64,000 nucleotides of DNA from Pseudomonas siliginis (GTDB lineage: Bacteria > Pseudomonadota > Gammaproteobacteria > Pseudomonadales > Pseudomonadaceae): positions 62,001 through 126,000 of the forward strand of contig NZ_JAHSTW010000009.1 of assembly GCF_019145195.1 (NCBI RefSeq), written 5' to 3'. The notes below the pieces were generated by a model. That model worked only from the letters and a program-made list of their open reading frames with translations. It searched no databases and was not told the DNA's origin. Shown in pieces: positions 45,702 to 53,405 of this stretch; position 1 is the stretch's first letter, and every line of letters begins with the position of its first letter. The translations under genes and the position numbers were made by a program.

Positions 45702-46804
45702 GGACGAGCCTCCTGTTTGGCGGCGGGCAACTGGCTGACTTCGCTGGTGCGACGCAGGTATGAATCGGCATAGCCGGCAGAACGCGCGGCCAGCAGTGGA
45801 TCTTCCGAGCCTTGAATCCCGGCCGGGAGCACCAGCGGGTCGTAGTTGATGTCACGGCATTCGCCACTCAACTGCGGCTGGGTTTTCTCCAGCACCAAAG
45901 TCCCGGCGTTCAGCACCTTGCGATCTGCGGGCCAGGTCTTGCTGGCATCGTTGACCGGGTCGTCGGCGTTGGCCAGGGTGATGTTCAACTGGAAGCGCAA
46001 AGGTGCGGCGGCCAGGCGGTGCACCAGATCCTTCTCGAGAAAGTCCGCGCCTTCAGGAGCCGTGGCACCCGCCGCGTCCTGCGCCAACGGGGTCATGCTC
46101 CAGCGTACGGCCTGCTTTTTACCGTTGCCATCGACAAGATAGAACGCATTGATGCTGTTATAGGTTTCGGTCGCGTAGCTGGCCGAAGGCTTGGCGGTCT
46201 TCACCCACGTCAGGAACGGCACGGCTTCCGGGTGTGCAGCAAAGAACGCCGGCACCTTCGTCGGGTCGGGCTTGCCAGTGGCTGGATCCGGCGACTGCGC
46301 CTGCTGCAATTGGTAGAACGCTTCAGGCGTGCCCACCGGAAACACCGGCATGCTGTTCATGCCGGTGCGCCATTGCTGACCGTTCGCCTGGGTGAAGCGC
46401 AGCGCCAGACTGCGGATCGGTACGGCGCTGTCCGGCGCATAGGGATTGCCCGCCGGCAAGGCAAAACGCCCCACCACCGGCGTCTGCGGCAGGTTGAACA
46501 CCTGTGCCGTGGAGAACGCGCGCGCCTCGCCGCTGCTTTCGAAATGGCCTATCACGCACACGCCCTTGGCGTGATTGCGACGAAAGCCGGGATGCACGCC
46601 GTTGTTCTTCTCCAGCACATCCACCAGCGCTTTTGGCGTCAATCGTTGTGGATCAAGGTTGCCATGCACGTAGGCAAAAGCCCCGGCCACGGCGGCGACA
46701 ATCACGGCAATGCCGCCCAGACGTAAAACCAGGCTCGCGGCGCTCAGTGGCTCTCGCGGCGGCCTGCCGGGCGGTGCAGCGTTGGGGGACGAGCGATCAA
46801 CCAT
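45698..46804 (-). CDS. Membrane-anchored catalase-like haem protein (SrpA family)
   Basis: This 368-residue member of the catalase-related peroxidase family is much shorter than true catalases. An N-terminal membrane anchor (about 25-46) directs the haem domain to the periplasm. The active-site histidine is His78 in GFRRNHAKGVC, and the proximal haem tyrosine lies in SAGYADSYLRR near the C-terminus. The ATG at 46804 has GGAGATATTC upstream. It is cotranscribed with cytochrome b561 and faces an ECF sigma factor; both directions carry the same promoter motif. Peroxide or organic peroxide removal is the likely task. Confidence 0.88.
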   Translation of the reverse strand: MVDRSSPNAAPPGRPPREPLSAASLVLRLGGIAVIVAAVAGAFAYVHGNLDPQRLTPKALVDVLEKNNGVHPGFRRNHAKGVCVIGHFESSGEARAFSTAQVFNLPQTPVVGRFALPAGNPYAPDSAVPIRSLALRFTQANGQQWRTGMNSMPVFPVGTPEAFYQLQQAQSPDPATGKPDPTKVPAFFAAHPEAVPFLTWVKTAKPSASYATETYNSINAFYLVDGNGKKQAVRWSMTPLAQDAAGATAPEGADFLEKDLVHRLAAAPLRFQLNITLANADDPVNDASKTWPADRKVLNAGTLVLEKTQPQLSGECRDINYDPLVLPAGIQGSEDPLLAARSAGYADSYLRRTSEVSQLPAAKQEARP

Positions 46805-46847
46805 GAATATCTCCAGGCCATCGGCCACAAGTGGAAAGAGTCAGCAA

Positions 46848-46872
46848 GACGCACCCCGTCCGGGTTTATTCC
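46848..46872 (-). promoter_or_regulatory. ECF-type promoter of the catalase-like operon
   Basis: On the minus strand GGAATAA, 14 bases, CGTC. The motif and spacing are identical to the divergent copy at 46901. Confidence 0.75.
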
Positions 46873-46900
46873 ACGGCGCGGTATTTATTTTTGCGCACGG

Positions 46901-46925
46901 GGAATAACCTGCGCTGACGGGCGTC
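46901..46925 (+). promoter_or_regulatory. ECF-type promoter of the sigma/anti-sigma operon
   Basis: GGAATAA (46901-46907), 14 bases, CGTC (46922-46925), a typical ECF -35/-10 pair, 35 bases before the sigma-factor ATG. Confidence 0.75.
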
Positions 46926-46960
46926 TTCCTAGTCCACAGCGTAGCGACCAGCAGAAATTC

Positions 46961-47467
46961 ATGAGCGAATTCGACGAACAGTTGAGAGAAATCATTCCCA
47001 GATTGCGCCGCTTTGCCGTGTCCTTGACGCGCAACAGCAGCAGCGCTGACGATCTGGTCCAGGCCAGCCTCGAGCGGGCGCTGTCGGCCTGGGGCGAAAA
47101 ACGCGCTGACGGCGACTTGCGCGCTTGGCTGTTTGCGATCCTCTATCGGCAATTTCTCGATGCGCACCGTCGTTCGCGGCGCTATGCGCGGATGCTGGAA
47201 TTTTTCACCGGTCGCGACGATGCCGAGCCGTCGGTGGAACGCACGGTGATTGCTCAGTCGACCCTGCAAGCCTTCGAACGCCTGCCGACCGAACAGCGCG
47301 CTTTGTTGCTGATGGTCTCGGTGGAAGGCTTGTCCTATAAAGAGGTCGCCGAAATCCTCGGCGCCCCGATCGGCACCGTGATGTCGCGCCTGTCCCGCGC
47401 CCGCCAGGCCTTGCGCCAACTCAGCGACGGCGAAATCAGCAGCCCTTCCTTGCGGATACTCAAATGA
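46961..47467 (+). CDS. ECF RNA polymerase sigma factor
   Basis: This 168-residue sigma-70-family factor has only regions 2 and 4: LTRNSSSADDLVQASLERALSAW and AWLFAILYRQFLDAHRR (region 2), and LPTEQRALLLMVSVEGLSYKEVAEILGAPIGTVMSRLSRAR (region 4, read across about 108-148). The downstream anti-sigma gene overlaps it by 4 bases. A GGAATAA-N14-CGTC promoter precedes it and an identical one drives the divergent catalase-like operon, so both are likely its regulon. Confidence 0.92.
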   Translation: MSEFDEQLREIIPRLRRFAVSLTRNSSSADDLVQASLERALSAWGEKRADGDLRAWLFAILYRQFLDAHRRSRRYARMLEFFTGRDDAEPSVERTVIAQSTLQAFERLPTEQRALLLMVSVEGLSYKEVAEILGAPIGTVMSRLSRARQALRQLSDGEISSPSLRILK

Positions 47468-48219
47468 TCAGCCTGCCTCCCAGCGAACGTGATTTGCACG
47501 CCTACGTCGACCACCAGCTCAGCGACGCCGATCGGCGCGTGCTCGAGACCTGGCTGGCCAGCCACCCTGAAGAAGCGGCGCAGGTGCGCGCCTGGCAACG
47601 CGACGCCCAGCAGTTGCGCGCAGCGCTGAGTGGCGCGTTGCAGCAACCGGCCAATCCGGCGCTCGACCCGATGATGATTCGCCAGCGCCGCCGCCAGCAG
47701 TCTCGTCGCCACCTGGCCAGCGCGGCGGTGTTGCTGATTGCCGTGAGCATTGGTGGTTTCAGTGGCTGGCAGGCACGGGAAATGACCCTGGTGCGCCCTG
47801 CGCAATTGCCGATGACTGACGCGTTGCAAGCCTATCGCCTGATCGCCCAGCAAGGCGTACTGCCCGCCGATTACAAGGTCGACAGCGACGGCGACATGCA
47901 GCGTTGGCTCGACCGCTACTTCAGCGGTGCCGGGCGCTTGCCGGACTTGAAAGCTGCCGGATTCGAGCCGGTCAGCGGGCGTTTGCTCAGCACCGATGAA
48001 GGCGCGGCGGCGATGGTGATGTATGAGGATGGCAGCGGTCACAAGGTCAGTTTCTACCTGCGTCCACCGGGGCCGAAAAACACCCTGCTGCCGCGTGGCT
48101 CGCGCAGCGATGGCGATCTGCAGGCCGATTACTGGTCAGGGCCGGGCTATAACTATGCGGTGGTCAGCCCGACCGACTCGCCGGCAGCAGAGTTGCTCAA
48201 GCAATCGCCACCGTTCTGA
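47464..48219 (+). CDS. Membrane anti-sigma factor
   Basis: This 251-residue protein begins with an anti-sigma helical domain (SERDLHAYVDHQLSDADRRVLE, about 7-28). It continues with one membrane segment (about 84-102, LASAAVLLIAVSIGGFSGW) and a periplasmic domain of about 145 residues ending NYAVVSPTDSPAAELL. There is no His-Cys zinc motif in the N-terminal domain, so it is not a ZAS redox sensor of the RsrA type. It would hold the overlapping-gene ECF sigma at the membrane until an envelope signal arrives. Confidence 0.88.
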   Translation: MISLPPSERDLHAYVDHQLSDADRRVLETWLASHPEEAAQVRAWQRDAQQLRAALSGALQQPANPALDPMMIRQRRRQQSRRHLASAAVLLIAVSIGGFSGWQAREMTLVRPAQLPMTDALQAYRLIAQQGVLPADYKVDSDGDMQRWLDRYFSGAGRLPDLKAAGFEPVSGRLLSTDEGAAAMVMYEDGSGHKVSFYLRPPGPKNTLLPRGSRSDGDLQADYWSGPGYNYAVVSPTDSPAAELLKQSPPF

Positions 48220-48316
48220 TGGTGATATTTCATGGAGCCGACGCCCGAGCTCTGGTTACACTGGGGCCACCGCGCTCGCTGTGGAGCCGGTCTGAGAAAC
48301 CAGGAGCCTGTCCCGC

Positions 48317-49447
48317 GTGCCCGCCCGAACGCCGAAACGATCACGACTGAGCCAACGCTGGCCGTTGCTGCGCCGCCTGTTCGGCAAAGGCCTGCCCGCC
48401 AGCGCCGGGCACGATGCTCACGCCGCGACCATCCGCGATTATTTCCGCGACGAGGCCAAAAACCAGGGCTACACCCTCAGCCGCAGTCAGCAGCAAGTCA
48501 TCGACTGCATGGCGCAGCAAGCCAGCGTGCTGCTCGGCGACAGCGGCCACACCCCGCCGAGTCTGTACCTGTACGGCGCCGTCGGGCGCGGTAAGAGCTG
48601 GTTGCTCGACGGTTTCTTCCAGGCGCTGCCGATCACGCGCAAACGCCGCCTGCATTTCCATCAGTTCTTCGCTCGGTTGCACGACGGCATGTTCCGTCAC
48701 CGCCAGGAGGAAGACGCGCTGGAAATCACCTTGGATGAGTTGCTGGAAGATTGCCGGGTGTTATGTTTCGACGAATTTCACGTGCATGACATCGGCGATG
48801 CGATGCTGATCACGCGGCTGTTCAAGGCCCTGTTCAAACGGCAGATCATGCTGCTGGTGACCTCCAACTATGCACCCGAGGGCCTGCTGCCCAATCCGCT
48901 GTATCACGCGCGCTTCAAACCGGTGATCGAGCTGATCAACACGCGCATGCAAGTGATGGAAGTCGGCGGCGCCCACGACTACCGCGCACTCAACCGCCAA
49001 CACACGCATCAAGTGTTTACCCAAGGACATTACGTTTGGCCGGCTTCAACAGCCCAGCGTCAGGCCCTGAACCTGCCACCAGCCGATGCGCCTGCCCTTG
49101 CCCTCGAGGTTGGCAAGCGCCAGCTTCAGGCCCGTTTTTGCCAAGGCCGGCGAGTCGCGTTCACCTTCAACGACCTGTGTGAACAGCCGACGGCAGTGAT
49201 GGATTATCTGCAGCTGTGCCAGCGTTTCGACCAGTGGATCATCGATGACCTGCCGCAGCTCGGCGAGTGTCCGATCGCCGTGCAGCAGCGCTTCATCAAT
49301 CTGATCGACGTGCTCTACGATCAGGACAAACACCTGACCTTGCTCGGCCAGTTACCGCTGGGCCAGAGCCTGGAAGGTCACGCCATTGACCTGGCGCGCA
49401 CGCGCAGCCGGTTGGGGCAATTGCAGGCAATCCACGAACCCAACTGA
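48317..49447 (+). CDS. ZapE/AFG1-family ATPase, paralogue
   Basis: This 376-residue AAA-like ATPase has Walker A GAVGRGKSW (about 91-99), Walker B VLCFDEFHVHDIGDA and the downstream LVTSNYAPE sensor segment, all typical of AFG1/ZapE. The N-terminus is unlike that of the canonical ZapE and is rich in arginine (MPARTPKRSRLSQRW). The GTG at 48317 is the longest start; no strong ribosome site decides it. It follows the anti-sigma gene by about 100 bases. The division gene zapE proper is usually found elsewhere in Pseudomonas, so this is probably a second copy. Confidence 0.85.
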   Translation: MPARTPKRSRLSQRWPLLRRLFGKGLPASAGHDAHAATIRDYFRDEAKNQGYTLSRSQQQVIDCMAQQASVLLGDSGHTPPSLYLYGAVGRGKSWLLDGFFQALPITRKRRLHFHQFFARLHDGMFRHRQEEDALEITLDELLEDCRVLCFDEFHVHDIGDAMLITRLFKALFKRQIMLLVTSNYAPEGLLPNPLYHARFKPVIELINTRMQVMEVGGAHDYRALNRQHTHQVFTQGHYVWPASTAQRQALNLPPADAPALALEVGKRQLQARFCQGRRVAFTFNDLCEQPTAVMDYLQLCQRFDQWIIDDLPQLGECPIAVQQRFINLIDVLYDQDKHLTLLGQLPLGQSLEGHAIDLARTRSRLGQLQAIHEPN

Positions 49448-49472
49448 CTCCCCACCCTGTGAGAACGAGCCC

Positions 49473-49561
49473 TGTGGGAGCGAGCCTGCTCGCGAAAGCG
49501 GTATGTCAGTCAGAGTTCATTTAACTGATACACCGCTTTCGCGAGCAGGTTCGCTCCCACA
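49473..49561. repeat. REP pair (GAGCCTGCTCGC family), outward form
   Basis: An 89-base pair; the right arm has one change (AGGTTCGCTC). Confidence 0.9.
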
Positions 49562-49666
49562 AGATCCCGGGACAACTCAAAATCCGTTCAGCATCCGCTT
49601 TACCGCTATCATGTCGCCCATTCCAGCGCCCCCGCGTCGCTCCACCGATCAATAGCGAAACCAGAC

Positions 49667-50980
49667 ATGCACACCCTTGCTCAACTGCGCGCCGGCGAGC
49701 TGTCCGGCATTACCCGCCTCGACCTGTCTTGCGGGCTGACCGAGTTCCCCAACGAAATTTTCCAACTGGCCGACACGCTGGAAGTGCTCAACCTCAGCGG
49801 CAACGCGTTATCCAGCCTGCCCGCTGACCTGCATCGCCTGACCCGCCTGCGCGTGCTGTTCTGCTCCGACAACCAGTTCAGCGAACTGCCAGCCTGCCTC
49901 GGCCAGTGCACCGCGCTGACCATGGTCGGCTTCAAGGCCAACCTTATCGTCAATGTGCCCGGTGCCGCCCTGCCGCCGTCGCTGCGCTGGCTGATCCTCA
50001 CCGATAACCGCATCGAAAGCCTGCCCAGCGAACTCGGTGAACGCCGCGCTCTGCAGAAGCTCATGCTCGCCGGCAATCGTCTGCAATCGCTGCCAGACTC
50101 CCTGCGTCACTGCCATCGGCTGGAATTGCTCCGCATCGCTGCCAATCAACTCAGCGAACTGCCGCAGTGGTTGCTGACCTTGCCGAGCCTGACCTGGCTG
50201 GCCTACGCCGGCAATCCGCTGGAGACCGAAGCCGATGCCGCTGCCCTTGAGGCCACGCCGCTGATCGACTGGTCGGCGCTGCGCCTTGAACAGCAACTGG
50301 GCGAAGGCGCTTCCGGGGTGATTTCCCGGGCGGTCTGGCAGCGTGACGACGGCACGGCGCACGCGGTTGCGGTGAAGCTGTACAAAGGCGAGATGACCAG
50401 CGACGGTTCGCCGTTGCATGAGATGAACGCCTGCATCACCGCAGGCCTGCACCCGAACCTGATCCGCGTCGAAGGGCGCATCAGCGGCCATCCCGATCAA
50501 CAGCAGGGATTGGTAATGCAGTTGATAGATCCGAGCTTCGGCAATCTCGCCGGCTTGCCGAGCCTGGCCTCGTGCTCGCGGGACGTCTATGCCGAAGATT
50601 GCCGGTTCTCCGCCGAGGTTGCCCTGCGCGTCGCCAAAGGCATCGCCTCAGCGGCCGAGCACCTGCACCACCAAGGCATTACCCACGGCGATCTGTATGG
50701 CCACAACATTCTGTTGAACGATCAGGGCGATTGTCTGCTGGGGGATTTCGGCGCGGCGTCGTTTCATGCCACCCGCGATGATGTGCAGACGCGCGCATTG
50801 CAGCGCCTGGAAGTCCGTGCGTTCGGTGTGTTGTTGGGGGAATTGCTGGAGCGTGTCGACTCAGGATTGAGTACGGAGCGGCGCGCGCAACTGGAGGCGC
50901 TGGAACGACGTTGCTGTCAGGCGGATGTGCTGGGGCGGCCGGGGTTTAGCGAAGTAATCGAGGTGCTGGAGAATCTTTGA
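49667..50980 (+). CDS. Leucine-rich-repeat / protein-kinase fusion protein
   Basis: This 437-residue cytoplasmic protein has no signal peptide. Residues about 17-185 are seven or so LRR units (LEVLNLSGNALSSLP, LRVLFCSDNQFSELP, LRWLILTDNRIESLP, LQKLMLAGNRLQSLP, LELLRIAANQLSELP). Residues about 205-437 are a Ser/Thr-kinase-like domain: glycine loop LGEGASGVIS, Lys237 in VAVKLYK, catalytic loop HGDLYGHN (Asp342, Asn347) and DFG at 360-362. Arg of HRD is replaced by Gly. The residues needed for catalysis are therefore present. Genes around it give no target. Confidence 0.87.
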   Translation: MHTLAQLRAGELSGITRLDLSCGLTEFPNEIFQLADTLEVLNLSGNALSSLPADLHRLTRLRVLFCSDNQFSELPACLGQCTALTMVGFKANLIVNVPGAALPPSLRWLILTDNRIESLPSELGERRALQKLMLAGNRLQSLPDSLRHCHRLELLRIAANQLSELPQWLLTLPSLTWLAYAGNPLETEADAAALEATPLIDWSALRLEQQLGEGASGVISRAVWQRDDGTAHAVAVKLYKGEMTSDGSPLHEMNACITAGLHPNLIRVEGRISGHPDQQQGLVMQLIDPSFGNLAGLPSLASCSRDVYAEDCRFSAEVALRVAKGIASAAEHLHHQGITHGDLYGHNILLNDQGDCLLGDFGAASFHATRDDVQTRALQRLEVRAFGVLLGELLERVDSGLSTERRAQLEALERRCCQADVLGRPGFSEVIEVLENL

Positions 50981-50993
50981 CCGCTGCGCAGTC

Positions 50994-51060
50994 ATTCGCG
51001 AGCAGGCTCGCTCCCACAATGGAATGCATTGCAAATGTGGGAGCGAGCCTGCTCGCGAAG
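50994..51060. repeat. REP pair (GAGCCTGCTCGC family), inward form
   Basis: A 67-base pair with a very short spacer lies between converging genes. Confidence 0.9.
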
Positions 51061-51082
51061 AGGTCATTCCTGGCGCGACAGA

Positions 51083-51787
51083 TCAGCCAGCCAGACCGAC
51101 GAACATGTCCTGCACGTCATCATGGTTGTCGAGGCCTTCGAGGAACGCTTCGACTTCAGCCATCTGCTCGTCGCTCAAGCCGCTGACCGGGTTCTTCGGC
51201 TGGTAGCCGAGCTTGGCCGAGAGCACGGTGAAGCCTTGTTCCGGCAGGGCTTTCTGCACGGCGTCGAGGTCGGTCGGGTCGGTGAGGAACAGCGTCGCGC
51301 CCTCTTCGCCCGGCTCGAAATCCTGGGCACCGGCTTCGATCGCAGCCATTTCCGGATCGGCATCCGGGCTGTCCGGCGAGGCTTCGATCATGCCGACGTG
51401 GTTGAACATCCACGCCACCGAACCCGAAGCGCCCAACTGGCCCTTGCGGAACGCCACACGAATTTCCGCGACGGTGCGGTTGATGTTGTCGGTGACGCAT
51501 TCGACGATCAGCGGCACCTGATGCGGCGCGAAGCCTTCGTAGGTCACGCGATGGTATTGCACGGTTTCACCCAGCAGACCGGCGCCTTTCTTGATCGCGC
51601 GATCGAGGGTTTCTTTTGGCATCGAGGCTTTCTTCGCCTGCTCGACCACCAGACGCAGGTGTGCGTTGGTGGCGGTATCGGCACCGTTGCGTGCAGCAAT
51701 GGTGATTTCCTTCACCAGTTTGCCGAAGATCTTGCCTTTGGCGTTGGCTGCCGCTTCTTTGTGTTTAACCTTCCACTGTGCGCCCAT
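51083..51787 (-). CDS. YebC/PmpR-family protein (YeeN type)
   Basis: This 234-residue protein of the YebC family begins MGAQWKVKHKEAAANAKGKIFGKLVKEI, the form found in the YeeN branch rather than in the ruvC-linked YebC, which starts MAGHSKW. Family segments include ASMPKETLDRAIKKGAG and YEGFAPHQVPLIVECVTDN. YebC proteins act as transcription regulators or, as shown more recently, as translation factors relieving stalls at proline-rich sequences. It is monocistronic. Confidence 0.88.
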   Translation of the reverse strand: MGAQWKVKHKEAAANAKGKIFGKLVKEITIAARNGADTATNAHLRLVVEQAKKASMPKETLDRAIKKGAGLLGETVQYHRVTYEGFAPHQVPLIVECVTDNINRTVAEIRVAFRKGQLGASGSVAWMFNHVGMIEASPDSPDADPEMAAIEAGAQDFEPGEEGATLFLTDPTDLDAVQKALPEQGFTVLSAKLGYQPKNPVSGLSDEQMAEVEAFLEGLDNHDDVQDMFVGLAG

Positions 51788-52008
51788 TACTCACTCTCTT
51801 GATCTGTGGCGCCGAGACATCTATTGGCCGACGCGTGGCGGCAAGTTTATACGGCCTAAAGTCGGCAATCGACCAAAAAAACAGCCGACGGAATCGACAT
51901 CTTCACCAAAGCATGTAGGGGGATTCTGAAAAGCGCCTTTGACATGACCATTCAGCCCGACGGTTTCGTACCCTTGAAACCCCGTATCGCCTGACAGGGC
52001 CTGCTCGA

Positions 52009-53397
52009 ATGCTCAATGACAAGGAAAGTCCCTTCACCCTTACGCTGACCGACAGCGGATTGCGCCTGCCGGTGGTGCGTTTTCGCGGCGAGGAAGCGCT
52101 GAACCAGCCTTACCGTTTCGACATCGAACTGCTCGGACTGGCCCCGGCCATCGTCCCGGGATCCTTCCTGCACAGGCCAGCCTTTTTGCGGCTCAGTGAG
52201 CAGCACGGGTTCCACGGCGTCATTTCCAGCGCCAGCTGCGAACATCGCGGGACCCATCGGGTCGGCTATCGACTGATTCTGGTGCCGCATCTGCAGCAAC
52301 TGGCGCAAACGCACAAGCGCCGCGTGTTTACTCACCTGAGTGCGCCGCAGATCATTCAACAACTGCTCGAAGAACATGCCCTGCCAGCGCACAGCTACCG
52401 CATTGAAATGAGCGTCGGTCACTACCCGCCGCGGGCGTTTTGCATTCAGTACGAAGAAAGCGATCTGGCACTGCTGCAGCGGCTATGCGAAGAAGAAGGC
52501 ATCCACTATCACTTCGAACATGGGCCGGACGGACATGTCGTGGTGTTCGCCGACGACAGCATGAGCCTGCCGCAGGAACCGGTCGAAATCCCTTTCAATG
52601 CTGATGAGCAACCACCATCGCCCTGCGTCAGCGCGCTCTATCAACAGCATCGCGCGGCGCCTGTACCGATGCTGCATGCGGTGCGCAATCGCGGTCAGCC
52701 AACCGGCAATGCCGAAGCCGCCAACGAGGTCTCGACCGAGTTGCCGATGCCCGCGCGATCGCCGGAACGTCTGCACGCCGAACAACGCAGCCGACGTCAT
52801 CTGCAACGCCAACGCTGCCAGTTGCGCTCCATTCACGGGCGCAGTGATTGCAGCGATTTGCTCAGTGGACGACTGCTGCTTGTGGCCGACCACCCGATTC
52901 ATCATTTCAACGAACAATGGCTGATCAGCGCGGTGCGCCACCACGGGCAGCACCCTTCGATCCTTGATCCGGCGCCAAGCGTTCAGCGTTATCACAACGA
53001 CTTCACTGCGCAGCCCTGGTCGACCGATTTCCGTCCGCCACTCAAACAAGCTCGCCCGAATATTGCCGGTTATCACTTGGCGAAAGTGGCGGGTGCGCCT
53101 GGGCAACCTGCGCAAGTGGACGAAAACGGCTGCGTCGCTGTAAGCCTGTGGCCGGCTGAGGATAAATCCGCCAGCGACGCCCTGTGGCTGCCGATCGCCA
53201 TGAGCCGGCTCAGCGGCCCAGTCGCGGTCGATCAATTACCGCGTGCCGGCAGTGAAGTGTGGGTGAGTTTCCTCGACAGTGATCCGGACCGACCGATCCT
53301 GTGCCTCAGCCACGCACGCCAGCCACCGGAGCGCGAATCAGAACCCGCGCGCGACAGCCTGTTGCTCGACTGGCTGAGCCACCGCGCCGAGCATTGA
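52009..53397 (+). CDS. Short VgrG-like protein without the spike domain
   Basis: This 462-residue protein has the VgrG gp27-like N-terminal region (FTLTLTDSGLRLPVVRFRGEEALNQPYRFDIELLG, LLQRLCEEEGIHYHFEH). Its C-terminal gp5 OB-fold entry is seen as VDENGCVAVSLWPAEDKS and PRAGSEVWVSFLDSDPDRPI. It stops soon after, where ordinary T6SS VgrG proteins (650 residues or more) continue into the beta-helical spike. No T6SS, hcp, PAAR or effector gene adjoins. There is no clear ribosome site before the ATG. It may be a degenerate orphan or a short form that needs another VgrG. Confidence 0.8.
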   Translation: MLNDKESPFTLTLTDSGLRLPVVRFRGEEALNQPYRFDIELLGLAPAIVPGSFLHRPAFLRLSEQHGFHGVISSASCEHRGTHRVGYRLILVPHLQQLAQTHKRRVFTHLSAPQIIQQLLEEHALPAHSYRIEMSVGHYPPRAFCIQYEESDLALLQRLCEEEGIHYHFEHGPDGHVVVFADDSMSLPQEPVEIPFNADEQPPSPCVSALYQQHRAAPVPMLHAVRNRGQPTGNAEAANEVSTELPMPARSPERLHAEQRSRRHLQRQRCQLRSIHGRSDCSDLLSGRLLLVADHPIHHFNEQWLISAVRHHGQHPSILDPAPSVQRYHNDFTAQPWSTDFRPPLKQARPNIAGYHLAKVAGAPGQPAQVDENGCVAVSLWPAEDKSASDALWLPIAMSRLSGPVAVDQLPRAGSEVWVSFLDSDPDRPILCLSHARQPPERESEPARDSLLLDWLSHRAEH

Positions 53398-53405
53398 TCG
53401 GCGCC

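Noticed and set aside
49667..53397. LRR-kinase, YebC-like and VgrG genes considered as one defence or secretion island
   Set aside because: They are on mixed strands, separated by a REP pair and promoter gaps, with no shared regulation or base composition shift visible. The grouping is not supported.
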